Part shown: positions 44,293 through 52,366 of the stretch, one piece after another
Layout: each line of letters opens with the position of its first letter
Position numbering within the stretch: the first letter of the stretch is position 1
Source: Streptosporangiales bacterium
GTDB lineage: Bacteria > Actinomycetota > Actinomycetes > Streptosporangiales > WHST01
Direction of reading: 5' to 3'
NCBI GenBank assembly: GCA_009379955.1
Contig: WHST01000018.1
Coordinates: forward strand, 1 to 64,000
Length of the DNA stretch: 64,000 nucleotides
Translations under genes and position numbers: made by a program
The notes under the pieces: model-generated
What the model was told of the DNA's origin: nothing
The model's database searches: none
What the model saw: only the letters and a program-made list of their open reading frames with translations

Positions 44293-45884
44293 TGAGCTCG
44301 GCTCGCACCCGCAAGAAGAAGACAAGAGGACAGATCTGGTTCCTCGGGGCAGGTCCCGGCGACCCGGAGCTCCTGACGCTCCGCGGTGTCGCCGCGCTGT
44401 CCGACGCCGAGGTCCTCGTCGTCGACGCCGACGTCGCGACCGACTCGCTGCGCGGCAGGTGCCGCGACGACGTCGAGGTGCACCGGGTCGACGGTGACGA
44501 CCACGCCGGCAACGGCAAGCTCGTCGTCCGCGAGGCCAGGGCCGGCCGCCAGGTCGTCCGCCTGGTCGGCGGCGACCCCGTGCTGTTCGGGCCGTTCGCC
44601 AACGAGGCCGCGGCATGCGCCAAGGCCGGCCTCCCGTACGAGGTGCTCCCCGGCGTCAGCGCGGCGATTGCCGTCCCCGCCTACGCGGGCGTGCCGCTCA
44701 CGACCGCGAAGCAGCGCGAGGTACGGGTCGTGTCGGCAGCGGACGAGACCGAGGTCTCCGCGCTCGGCGACTCCACCGCCACGGTGGTCGTCCTCGACGT
44801 CGAGGCGGCGGTCGCCGAGACCGCGGCGGCACTCGTCGAGGGCGGCAGGGACGAGTCCACGCCCGTCTCCGTCACCTGGGAGGGCACCACCACGAGGCAG
44901 CGCACCGTCGTGTCGACCCTCGGCGGCGTGGCCGCCGACACCAAGGACTCCGACACCGAGGCGCCTGCCGTGCTCGTCGTCGGCGACGTCGTGGCGCAGC
45001 GCGAGCGCCTGTCGTGGTTCGAGACCAAACCACTGTTCGGTTGGCGGGTGCTCATCCCGCGCACGAGGGAGCAGGCCGCACCGCTGACCGAGCGGCTGCG
45101 CCGCTACGGCGCGGTGCCCGAGGAGGTCCCCACGATCTCCGTCGAGCCGCCGCGCACCCCGCAGCAGATGGAGCGCGCCGTCAAGGGGCTCGTCAACGGC
45201 AGCTACGAGTGGCTGGTGTTCACCTCGGCCAACGCCGTCCGTGCCGTCCGCGAGAAGTTCACCGAGTACGGCCTCGACGCGCGTGCGTTCGCCGGAGTCA
45301 AGATCGCCGCCATCGGCGAGCAGACTGCCGAGTCGATCGAGGCGTTCGGCATCAGGCCCGACCTCGTCCCGACCGGCCAGCAGTCGAGCGAGGGCCTGCT
45401 GGAGGAGTTCCCGCCGTACGACTCGGTGTTCGACCCGATCAACAAGGTGCTGCTGCCACGCGCCGACATCGCCACCGAGACGCTCGTCGCCGGTCTCGAA
45501 CGGCTCGGCTGGGAGGCCGAGGACGTCACCGCGTACCGCACCGTCCGCGCGGCGCCGCCGCCGGCCGAGACCCGTGAGGCGATCAAGTCGGGCGGGTTCG
45601 ACGCGGTGCTGTTCACCTCGTCCTCGACCGTCCGCAACCTCGTCGGCATCGCGGGCAAGCCGCACGCCACCACGATCGTCGGCGTGATCGGTCCTGCGAC
45701 GGCGGAGACCGCAGAGGAGTTCGGCCTGCGGGTCGACGTCACCGCGTCGTCGCCGTCCGCGCTGCAGCTGGCCGACGAGGTGGCGGAGTTCGCCGCGACC
45801 CGTCGCGACGAGATGCTCGAGGCCGGCCAGGCGTTCCGCCGCCCCAGCGAGATGCGCCGCGGAGCCCGCCGCCGCGCCAAGTAG
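44292..45884 (+). CDS. hemD: bifunctional uroporphyrinogen-III C-methyltransferase/synthase
   Basis: The 530-aa protein fuses a tetrapyrrole methylase domain (about 10-250) with a uroporphyrinogen-III synthase domain (about 260-510). The first has IWFLGAGPGDPELLTLRG, VVRLVGGDPVLFG and LPGVSAAIAVPAYAGVPLTT; the second has FGWRVLIPRTREQAAPLTERL, WLVFTSANAVRAV and FTSSSTVRNLVG. The HemD part cyclises hydroxymethylbilane; the CobA/CysG-like part methylates uroporphyrinogen III to precorrin-2 for sirohaem and cobalamin. The combination is usual in actinobacteria. A basic start (RTRKKKTRG) is noteworthy. R1 copy 3 follows its stop. Confidence 0.94.
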   Translation: MSSARTRKKKTRGQIWFLGAGPGDPELLTLRGVAALSDAEVLVVDADVATDSLRGRCRDDVEVHRVDGDDHAGNGKLVVREARAGRQVVRLVGGDPVLFGPFANEAAACAKAGLPYEVLPGVSAAIAVPAYAGVPLTTAKQREVRVVSAADETEVSALGDSTATVVVLDVEAAVAETAAALVEGGRDESTPVSVTWEGTTTRQRTVVSTLGGVAADTKDSDTEAPAVLVVGDVVAQRERLSWFETKPLFGWRVLIPRTREQAAPLTERLRRYGAVPEEVPTISVEPPRTPQQMERAVKGLVNGSYEWLVFTSANAVRAVREKFTEYGLDARAFAGVKIAAIGEQTAESIEAFGIRPDLVPTGQQSSEGLLEEFPPYDSVFDPINKVLLPRADIATETLVAGLERLGWEAEDVTAYRTVRAAPPPAETREAIKSGGFDAVLFTSSSTVRNLVGIAGKPHATTIVGVIGPATAETAEEFGLRVDVTASSPSALQLADEVAEFAATRRDEMLEAGQAFRRPSEMRRGARRRAK

Positions 45885-45926
45885 TCGAGCACCCGCCGCC
45901 CGGCGGGTTCCGGTCATCGCGGCGCT

Positions 45927-46010
45927 GACGTTCACCTCACGAACATGGACTTCACCTCGCTCCTGCACGAGGTGAAGTCCACGTTGATCACGTCAACGTG
46001 ATCAACAGGG
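45927..46010 (-). repeat. R1 dispersed double-hairpin repeat, copy 3 (inverted)
   Basis: In the reverse orientation to copies 1 and 2: the tail TTCACCTCACGAAC first (45931-45944), then hairpin B (45947-45980, 13-bp stem, 8-base loop), then hairpin A (45983-46006), identical to the others. It lies between hemD and hemB, both on the plus strand. Confidence 0.9.
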
Positions 46011-46050
46011 AGGCAGGCAGCCCGCGGGAGGCCCGGCGTACCCTGGACGG

Positions 46051-47043
46051 GTGAGCACGCCCCGTTTTCCCGTCGCACGTCCACAGCGCCTCCGTCGGAC
46101 GCCCGCACTCCGCCGGCTGGTCGCGGAGACCGCACTCGCGCCCGGCGACCTCGTGCTGCCGCTGTTCGTCAAGGAGGGCATCGCGGCGCCGGCGCCCGTC
46201 GCCTCGATGCCCGGCGTCGTCCAGCACACCAGGGAGTCGTTGCGCAAGGCGGCGTTCGACGCCGTCTCGGCCGGCGTCGGCGGGCTGATCCTGTTCGGCA
46301 TCCCGGCGCACAAGGACGCCCGCGGCTCGGGGGCCGACGACCCCGCCGGGATCGTGCAGCTCGCCCTCGGTGACCTCGCCACGGAGGTCGGCGACGAGAC
46401 GGTGCTCATGGCCGATCTCTGCCTCGACGAGTACACCGACCACGGCCACTGCGCGGTCCTGCGGGCCGACGGGAGCATCGACAACGACGCCACGCTCGAG
46501 CGCTACGCCGCGATCGCCGTGGCCCAGGCGCGCGCAGGTGCCCACGTCGTCGGACCGAGCGGCATGATGGACGGCCAGGTCGGCGCGATCCGCACCGCGC
46601 TCGACGAGGCGGGCTTCGCCGAGGTCGCGATCCTCGCCTACTCCGTGAAATACGCCTCCGCCTTCTACGGGCCGTTCCGCGAGGCGGCCGAGTGCGTGCC
46701 GAGGTTCGGCGACAGGTCCGCGTACCAGCAGGACCCGCCGAACGTCGACGAGGCGTTGCGCGAGGTGCGCATGGATCTCGCCGAGGGCGCCGACATGGTC
46801 ATGGTGAAGCCGGCGCTCAGCTACCTCGACGTCGTCCGCGTCGTCGCCGACGAGGTCGACGTGCCCGTCGGCGCGTACCAGGTGTCGGGGGAGTACGCGA
46901 TGATCGAGGCGGCCGCGGCGAACGGCTGGCTCGACCGCGACCGGGTGATCCTCGAGACGCTCACCGCGATGCGGCGTGCCGGTGCCGACATCGTGCTGTC
47001 GTACTGGGCGACCGAGGTCGCCCGCCGCCTCACCGCCGGCTGA
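46051..47043 (+). CDS. hemB: delta-aminolevulinic acid dehydratase (porphobilinogen synthase)
   Basis: HemB condenses two 5-aminolevulinate molecules to porphobilinogen. The 330-aa TIM barrel has the two Schiff-base lysines in AYSVKYASAFYGPF (about residue 199) and MVMVKPALSYLDV (about 252). The metal loop DLCLDEYTDHGHC is mixed: it keeps two Cys of the zinc type but has Asp where the middle Cys should be. The gene begins with GTG, 40 bp after R1 copy 3, and is separated from hemD, so it may have its own promoter; no ROP was seen. Confidence 0.96.
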   Translation: MSTPRFPVARPQRLRRTPALRRLVAETALAPGDLVLPLFVKEGIAAPAPVASMPGVVQHTRESLRKAAFDAVSAGVGGLILFGIPAHKDARGSGADDPAGIVQLALGDLATEVGDETVLMADLCLDEYTDHGHCAVLRADGSIDNDATLERYAAIAVAQARAGAHVVGPSGMMDGQVGAIRTALDEAGFAEVAILAYSVKYASAFYGPFREAAECVPRFGDRSAYQQDPPNVDEALREVRMDLAEGADMVMVKPALSYLDVVRVVADEVDVPVGAYQVSGEYAMIEAAAANGWLDRDRVILETLTAMRRAGADIVLSYWATEVARRLTAG

Positions 47044-47050
47044 CCAGGGC

Positions 47051-47749
47051 TCAGCCGCCGACGGTGAAGTCCGCGGGCCGCAACGGCGCCGACGGGAACT
47101 CGGCCGCCTCGCCGGTCTCGGGCGGGCCGCACCACAGCTGGTCCACCACCTCGACCACGCCGCCGACCTGGCGGGTCAGGTGCACCGCGAGCGGGATCAT
47201 CCCACTCGCGGGGACCTCGCCGGAGAGGGTCACCACGGCCTCGGCGACGTCGACCTGTGCCACCGCCGCCACCGACGGCAGGTGGGTCCCCAGGACCTCG
47301 CGCACGATCTCCGCCCTGATCTCGTCGTCGGGTCGGACGTACATCGCCAACAGGTCGCGCGCGCCGACGATACCGACGAGCTTGTCCTGCCGGTCGACGA
47401 CGGGCAGGACTCCGACCCCGCGACCTGCCATCAGCCTGGCCGCGGCGGCGATCGAGGCGTCGGGCGGGATCGTCACCGCCGGGGACGTCATTCGCTCTCC
47501 CACGGTGGACGAGGTCGCCAGCGGCCGCCACAGTCGTTTCCGCCGCCGCAGGGGCGACGCGTTCGGGTCGTGCTGGAACAGGTCGGGGTAGGACACGACA
47601 CCGACGACCCGGTCGTAGAGGTCGAGCACCGGTACGGCGGTGAGACGCAACGCGATCATCAGCTCCGCGAGATCGACCGCGCGCGTGTCCTGCAACGCGA
47701 TGACGACATCTGCCGTCATGACGTCGCGGACCGGGCGGTGTGCGGACAT
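47051..47749 (-). CDS. CBS-pair and BON domain protein
   Basis: The 232-aa protein has two CBS repeats (about 1-55, VRDVMTADVVIALQDTRAVDLAELMIALRLTAVPVLD; and about 80-140, ERMTSPAVTIPPDASIAAAARLMAGRGVGVLPVVD), a nucleotide-sensing pair. A C-terminal BON-like domain (about 150-205; IRAEIVREVLGTHLPSVAAVAQVDVAEAVVTLSGEVP) is followed by a tail. ATG 47749 was preferred to 47755 for spacing to AGGA. CBS pairs bind adenine nucleotides, including c-di-AMP in some families; BON domains bind lipids or membranes. Typical of redox/hypoxia-linked regulons in mycobacteria. Converges on hemB (7 bp). Confidence 0.88.
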   Translation of the reverse strand: MSAHRPVRDVMTADVVIALQDTRAVDLAELMIALRLTAVPVLDLYDRVVGVVSYPDLFQHDPNASPLRRRKRLWRPLATSSTVGERMTSPAVTIPPDASIAAAARLMAGRGVGVLPVVDRQDKLVGIVGARDLLAMYVRPDDEIRAEIVREVLGTHLPSVAAVAQVDVAEAVVTLSGEVPASGMIPLAVHLTRQVGGVVEVVDQLWCGPPETGEAAEFPSAPLRPADFTVGG

Positions 47750-47984
47750 CGTCATGTCCTGCCCGACCGCCGCGGCGTGAAACGCGGTCCGCACGGCCGG
47801 TGCTGGGCACCGTCGCGACGAGGCATGGGCGTCGCCTTCTCCCACCGAAGAAGGCCGCCGGATCCGAGGCGACCGACAACATGGCATCAGCAGTGACAGC
47901 TGATGACGAAAACCCTATGCGACCTCACCTGCAAACGACTGCTTCCTCTGTGCCTGGTACAGCACGTAGTCACATCTGCGGGGT

Positions 47985-48013
47985 GTAGTCGCACGACTCC
48001 GGCGTGCGGCTAC
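47985..48013. terminator. hairpin at the end of the GAF-ANTAR operon
   Basis: GTAGTCGCACG (47985-47995) pairs with CGTGCGGCTAC (48003-48013; one G-U) around ACTCCGG. It overlaps the stop codon of the GAF-ANTAR gene. The flanking 230 bases up to 47750 hold no gene that I could support. Confidence 0.6.
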
Positions 48014-48756
48014 AGGTCAGCCATGTCGGTGCCTCGGTTCCACGTGCTGATGTCCGCCGTCCCGTCGATGACCGCCGTGGCCAGCTCGCCGAGGCGGGTG
48101 TTCGTACGCCTGGCCCGCTGGCGGAGCACGGCGAAGCCGTCGGTCACGCTGATGCCCAGCCGCTCGGCCAGCACACCCTTGGCCTGCTCGATCAGGACCC
48201 GGCTGTTGAGTGCGGTCTGTAACTGCTCGGCGAGCACCTCGTGCCGGCGGACCGCGCGTTCGTGCAGGATTCCGATCGTTGCGATGTCTGCGAGTGCCTG
48301 GCCGAGCTCCAGGGCAGGCGCACCGAGAGCGCCCGGCGCCTCGCTGAACAGGTTGATCGCACCGATGGTCTCGCTGCGCAGGCGCATCGGCAGGGCGTGG
48401 ACGGCCCGGTATCCCTCCTGCAGCGCGGCCGGCGCGAACTGCGGCCAGCGCCCTTCCTGCCCCGACAGGTCGGGGCATGAGACGGGTGCGCCCTGGCCGT
48501 AGCAGTCGAGGCACGGCCCCTCGGAGTTCTGGAGCTGGAAGAGCTCGAGCAGGCGCGCACGCTCGTGTGACGCCGCTACCGCGTTGAGCCGGCCGCCGAG
48601 GTCGACGAGCAGGAGTCCCGAGGCGTCGACGCCCAGGAGCTGGACGCTGCGGTGCGCCAGCATGTCGAGGAAATCGATGACGTCGAACTCGGCGACGAGC
48701 GTGTCGGCCAGTTCGACGAAGGTCTCGCGTACGAGCTGGTCAGCGGCGGGAGTCAT
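48010..48756 (-). CDS. GAF-ANTAR regulator (downstream of pair)
   Basis: The 248-aa protein has a GAF sensor domain (about 20-160; VIDFLDMLAHRSVQLLGVDASGLLLVD, SEGPCLDCYGQGAPVSCPDL, FAPAALQEGYRAVHALPMRL) and an ANTAR RNA-binding domain (about 180-235; LQTALNSRVLIEQAKGVLAERLGISVTDGFAVLRQRARRTNTRLGELATAVI). ANTAR proteins bind paired hexaloop hairpins in mRNA and prevent termination. The CLDC in the GAF domain may bind metal or react with redox signals. Its start overlaps the stop of the second GAF-ANTAR gene by 4 bp, so the two are translationally coupled. Targets unknown. Confidence 0.92.
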   Translation of the reverse strand: MTPAADQLVRETFVELADTLVAEFDVIDFLDMLAHRSVQLLGVDASGLLLVDLGGRLNAVAASHERARLLELFQLQNSEGPCLDCYGQGAPVSCPDLSGQEGRWPQFAPAALQEGYRAVHALPMRLRSETIGAINLFSEAPGALGAPALELGQALADIATIGILHERAVRRHEVLAEQLQTALNSRVLIEQAKGVLAERLGISVTDGFAVLRQRARRTNTRLGELATAVIDGTADISTWNRGTDMADL

Positions 48757-49547
48757 GACCCTGCATCCTCACTAGTGTCCCGTCCAGGGGAGAACCGAAG
48801 CCGCCTGTCGACGACATCACCTGCCACGTCGGCTACCCGCCGGTCGTTCACGTAAGCGTAGGCCCGTAACCGGGCGAGCGCATCGATGGCACCGACGCCG
48901 AGCTGTACGGACATCATGCCGGTTGCCTGGTGCACCTCCGCCGATCGCTCGACGAACCCGCCGTCGACGAACGGGCGCCGGGCGGTGTCGACGCCGACGA
49001 GGTCGTCGAGCACCAGCGCGAGCGCCGCGTCGGCGTAGACGTACGCGTCGGTCAGCTCGTCGCGGGTGAGTGAACCGGCGCGGCGCCGGTAGAGACCGAG
49101 CACGCCGACCTTCACCGCTCCTGCCGCAAGGGGCATCGCGAACACCGCGCGCACGCCGTGGCCGACCGCGGCGGGAGCGAACGCCGGCCAGCGCCGGCCG
49201 TTGTCCTCGGTCGACAGGTCGGAGACGAGGACGGACTGGATCAGGCCGAGCGCTTCCACGCACGGGCCCTCGCCGATGGTGAACTGCAGCTCCTCGAGCT
49301 CGTCGCTCAGGGGGTCGCTGGAGTAGACGGGCTCGCGGTCGTGTCCAGGGCCGCGGCTGAGGGACAGTCCGGCGCCGGTCACGGGCAGCGCCTCCGCGCA
49401 GGCGATGCACGCATGTCGCAGCGAGACGGTCTTCCCCTCGCGCCGGGCGCATTCCGTGACCGCCGTCCAGACCCGGCCGGCGCGGCTGCGGGCCGGTACG
49501 ACGTTGACCTGCGGAGGGTCTGCCGACACCCGGTCATTGTCGCCCAT
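48753..49547 (-). CDS. GAF-ANTAR regulator (upstream of pair)
   Basis: The 264-aa protein has a GAF-like domain (about 30-185; HACIACAEALPVTGAGLSLSR, FTIGEGPCVEALGLIQSVLVSDL, FAPAAVGHGVRAVFAMPL). An ANTAR domain (about 200-255; VERSAEVHQATGMMSVQLGVGAIDALARLRAYAYVNDRRVADVAGDVVDRRLRF) ends it. The AxGMxxVQLGV pattern and the Arg/Tyr positions are typical of ANTAR. It precedes and overlaps the other GAF-ANTAR gene. The two GAF domains share the sequence FTIGEGPC/QNSEGPC and so probably arose by duplication. Confidence 0.9.
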   Translation of the reverse strand: MGDNDRVSADPPQVNVVPARSRAGRVWTAVTECARREGKTVSLRHACIACAEALPVTGAGLSLSRGPGHDREPVYSSDPLSDELEELQFTIGEGPCVEALGLIQSVLVSDLSTEDNGRRWPAFAPAAVGHGVRAVFAMPLAAGAVKVGVLGLYRRRAGSLTRDELTDAYVYADAALALVLDDLVGVDTARRPFVDGGFVERSAEVHQATGMMSVQLGVGAIDALARLRAYAYVNDRRVADVAGDVVDRRLRFSPGRDTSEDAGS

Positions 49548-49593
49548 GCTGCCGGGACCGGACAGTCGGACGGCGGGCGACCGCAGGGAGTGC

Positions 49594-50049
49594 TCAGTGG
49601 TGGCCGCGGTGGGCGTGGACGACGGCGTGGCCGCGTCCGTGCCCGATCATCCATTTGTTGACCGGGGTCGTGACGACGAACGCGATCACGAGCGCCAGCG
49701 CCAGTGCGCCCCAGAACAGCGGGCTGGCCAGACCGGCCTCCATCGCACCCGGGACACCGACGATCACGAGGTTGTCGACGATCTCCATCACCGCGATCGA
49801 CACGGTGTCGGCGGCCAGTGCGATGCGCAGGGCCTGGCGAACGGTCAGACCGGCGCGCATGACACCGCGCATCGTGAGGCCGTAGCCGAAGACGAAGGCC
49901 AGCGCGATCGCGAGCACCACTGTGGCCGCGTTCGGCAGGCCGGCGGTCGTGCCGATGACCATGCCGAGTACCTCGCCGATGGCGCAGCCGGTGAGGCAGT
50001 GCAGCGTGGCGGATGCGGCGGTCGACCAGGACGCGGTGCTCGTAGCCAT
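49594..50049 (-). CDS. DUF4396 membrane protein under CsoR-like control
   Basis: The 151-aa protein (ATG 50049, GAGGAG 8 bases upstream) has four hydrophobic segments (about 14-35, 40-62, 75-110, 115-138). They include CLTGCAIGEVLGMVIG, in which a CxxxC pair sits in a helix, and the C-terminus is His-rich (HGRGHAVVHAHRGHH), both of which could bind a metal. DUF4396 proteins lie near copper genes in many bacteria. A palindrome of the CsoR type covers its promoter -10, which strengthens a copper-handling role. The protein is small for a transporter; it may be a copper-binding membrane or chaperone-like component. Confidence 0.8.
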   Translation of the reverse strand: MATSTASWSTAASATLHCLTGCAIGEVLGMVIGTTAGLPNAATVVLAIALAFVFGYGLTMRGVMRAGLTVRQALRIALAADTVSIAVMEIVDNLVIVGVPGAMEAGLASPLFWGALALALVIAFVVTTPVNKWMIGHGRGHAVVHAHRGHH

Positions 50050-50059
50050 GGCAACTCCT

Positions 50060-50110
50060 CTGCGTAGATACCCCACTAGGGTATCTACGCAGTTCTTGGC
50101 CCAACGTCAA
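50060..50110 (-). promoter_or_regulatory. CsoR-like operator over the promoter of the DUF4396 gene
   Basis: A perfect 14-bp inverted repeat (CTGCGTAGATACCC, 50060-50073, and its complement, 50079-50092) has a CACTA centre, so the core is ATACCC-N5-GGGTAT, the CsoR operator pattern as I recall it. On the minus strand TTGACG (50110-50105) and TAGATA (50087-50082), 17 bp apart, form a strong promoter whose -10 lies inside the dyad. Copper-responsive repression of the downstream gene is the natural reading. Confidence 0.75.
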
Positions 50111-50176
50111 GGGAGAGTACCCGGCCGCTATTTGCCGCGATGCTCTCCCTGAGACGGTTGTCCGCCGCGTTCTCCG

Positions 50177-52132
50177 TCACGAGGTCGGCGGACCGCGTTC
50201 CGGAGGTGACCGCGCGGGCGGGGACCGCGCCTGCGAACGTACGTCGACGATGTGCGCCGGGGAAGCCTCGCTCACCGCGACGACCACCGTGCCGTGCGCG
50301 GCCGAGTCGATGCCGGAGTAGTGGGTCGGCAGGCCGGTCACCGGGACGACCGCGGGGACCGGGACGGGCCGGGGCCGGTCGCCGTTCCATGGCGGCGCGG
50401 CGGTGCCGACGCCGCGCATGCACGGGTCACGGGTCAGCGCGATGAGCGTGGCGTGGAGTCGCGCGACGCTCGGCAGCGGTGCGACGACCGGCTCCGGCGT
50501 GGTCGTCGACTCCAGCGTCGAGCCCGGGACCAGGCCGCTGACGTTCGCCGGCTGCAGCTCGGGGTTGTCAGCGGTGGACGAGCCGTCGGTGCCGTCCTGG
50601 CCGCTGCCGTCCGAGCCGTTGCCGCCGGAGCCGCCGTCGTCACCGCCGCCGGTCTGGCCCGGCGTCGGCGTCGGCTTCGGGGTGTCGCTCGGCGTGGGTG
50701 ACGTCGTCGGCGTCGGGTCGGTCGGCGTCGGGTCGGGTGACTGCGTGGTGCAGGGCGTCGGCGACGGCTCGGTGCCGCCGGTCGAGGTCGCGCACGGCGT
50801 GGGCTCGCAGGTGGTGGTCGTCGTGGGCGTCGGCGTGCTGGTCGGCGATCCCGTCGGCCGCGGGCTCGTGCACGGTGTCGGCGAGTCGCTCGGGTCTGGT
50901 GTCTCCGACGCGTCCCCATCGTCTGCCGCGAGCATCGCGGCCGAGAGCGCACGCCCCTGCGCCGTGCCCTCGGTCCCGTCGGTCTTGTCGTCGGCGCAGG
51001 TCGGCGAGGGCGACGGCGTGGGGGTCGGCGTGGCGCTGTCGCTCGGGCACGGGGTCGTGCTGGGGGTCGGCGTGGTCTTGGTCGCCGTCGGGCGCGGCGA
51101 CGACGCCGTGACCGTGGGCGATGGCGACGTGGTCGAGTCGGTGGGCCGTGGCGTGTCGCCGTCCGAGTCGGTCGGGTCGGGCGAGTCCGGTGGGTCAGGT
51201 GAGTCGGACGGGGTCGACCCGGTCGGATCCGGTCGGCTCGAGGTCTCGCCCGGCGTGGGGTCCGGGACGTTCGAGGTCGGTGAGGAGCCGGGCGTGGTGG
51301 AACCGGTCGGCCCGCTGCCGCCCGGCGAGGTCGTGCCGACAGACCGCGGCTCCGGCAGGCTGCCGGCGAGTCCGCTGCGGTACGCCTCGGCCAGCGTCAG
51401 CACCTGCGCCACGTAGGTGAGCGAGTGGTTGTACCGGTAGACCGCCTGCTCCGGGTCGGCGACCAGGTCGGCGCCGCCGCTGCACAGGTAGCGCGCCGCC
51501 GCGAGTGCGGCGTCGAAGACGTTCTGCGGATCGGCCCGGCCGTCGCCGTCGCCGTCTGCGCCGAAGCCCTGCCAGGTGCCGGGGATGAACTGCATCGGAC
51601 CGACGGCCCGGTCGAAGGTGCTGTCACCGTCGAGGCGGCCACCGTCGGTGTCGCGGATCTTCGTGAGCGTCGGCCCGAGGATGGCGGGGACGGCGACGCC
51701 GTCGGTCCCGAGGTTCGCGCCGCCGTGCCGGCCGTGGTCGGACTCGATCCGGCCGATCGCGGCGAGCAAGGCCCAGTCGATGCCGCATTGGGGGGTCGTG
51801 CGCGCCATCGTGTCGGCGGCGGACTGGTACGCCTGCATCGCGACCGTGGGGATGCCGTTGCCGGTGAGGCCGGTCGTGCCGACGCGTCCCCTGCCCGTCG
51901 GGTCGTCACCGACCGTGATCGGCTCCGCGCCCTCGTAGCCCTCGGATCCATCCGCCCCCGGCTCGGACTCGGGCGGCAACGCTCCGTACCCGGCCTGCGG
52001 TGGCGCGGCGAGCGGGGTGCGGGGGACCAGGACGTCGTCGGTGACGGTTCGCGCGGGAACGCCCAGGAGAACAGGCATGATCGCGGCGCAGCACACTGCT
52101 GCGACTGCCATCGCGCGCGTTCCACCGGTCAC
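50177..52132 (-). CDS. secreted lytic transglycosylase with long Pro/Thr tail
   Basis: The 651-aa product starts at GTG 52132 (GGGGG 5 bases upstream; ATG 52111 is an alternative). A signal peptide (about 1-28; [19 protein letters not shown]) is followed by a short linker. A transglycosylase-like catalytic domain (about 95-255) has [18 protein letters not shown] with Glu130 as the likely general acid, ILGPTLTKI, and [23 protein letters not shown], as in MltB/SLT-type murein cleavage. Then about 330 residues are nearly only P, T, S, D and G ([14 protein letters not shown]), a stalk or wall-spanning tail. The last 80 residues ([20 protein letters not shown] ... [18 protein letters not shown]) form a separate end. 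R2 copy C is upstream. Confidence 0.82.
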   Translation of the reverse strand: MTGGTRAMAVAAVCCAAIMPVLLGVPARTVTDDVLVPRTPLAAPPQAGYGALPPESEPGADGSEGYEGAEPITVGDDPTGRGRVGTTGLTGNGIPTVAMQAYQSAADTMARTTPQCGIDWALLAAIGRIESDHGRHGGANLGTDGVAVPAILGPTLTKIRDTDGGRLDGDSTFDRAVGPMQFIPGTWQGFGADGDGDGRADPQNVFDAALAAARYLCSGGADLVADPEQAVYRYNHSLTYVAQVLTLAEAYRSGLAGSLPEPRSVGTTSPGGSGPTGSTTPGSSPTSNVPDPTPGETSSRPDPTGSTPSDSPDPPDSPDPTDSDGDTPRPTDSTTSPSPTVTASSPRPTATKTTPTPSTTPCPSDSATPTPTPSPSPTCADDKTDGTEGTAQGRALSAAMLAADDGDASETPDPSDSPTPCTSPRPTGSPTSTPTPTTTTTCEPTPCATSTGGTEPSPTPCTTQSPDPTPTDPTPTTSPTPSDTPKPTPTPGQTGGGDDGGSGGNGSDGSGQDGTDGSSTADNPELQPANVSGLVPGSTLESTTTPEPVVAPLPSVARLHATLIALTRDPCMRGVGTAAPPWNGDRPRPVPVPAVVPVTGLPTHYSGIDSAAHGTVVVAVSEASPAHIVDVRSQARSPPARSPPERGPPTS

Positions 52133-52237
52133 GTGTGCCCCCGATCGCAAGGGGACCGAACACCCAGCTTCCCTCACCTCGGCGGGCGACGGAACCCGCT
52201 TCACGAAAGGTTCAGCGGAACGTCGTAGTGCGTAGCG

Positions 52238-52320
52238 AGGCGGCCTCCAGAGTGAGCATCGCAGCGACCCACCCCCATGCGTGCCATGTGACCACGTAGC
52301 GAGGAGCGGAGCGGAGGAGG
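52238..52320 (-). repeat. R2 intergenic repeat, copy C
   Basis: On the minus strand it begins TCCTCCGCTCCGCTCCTCGCT, then GTGGTCACATGGCACGC, and ends CGCTGCGATGCTCACTCTGGAGGCCGCCTC. It lies in the gap between the divergent transglycosylase and hemL genes, about 105 bp before the transglycosylase start, so its GGAGG is not that gene's ribosome-binding site. Related to copies at 53725 and 57561. Confidence 0.85.
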
Positions 52321-52366
52321 GCGACGGGAGGCACGACCGCGACGGGCGTTGCGACAGGATGGGGGC

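Noticed and set aside
46408-46480. HemB metal loop (DLCLDEYTDHGHC) as an unusual enzyme
   Set aside because: The mixed Cys/Asp loop is, as I recall, common in actinobacterial HemB.
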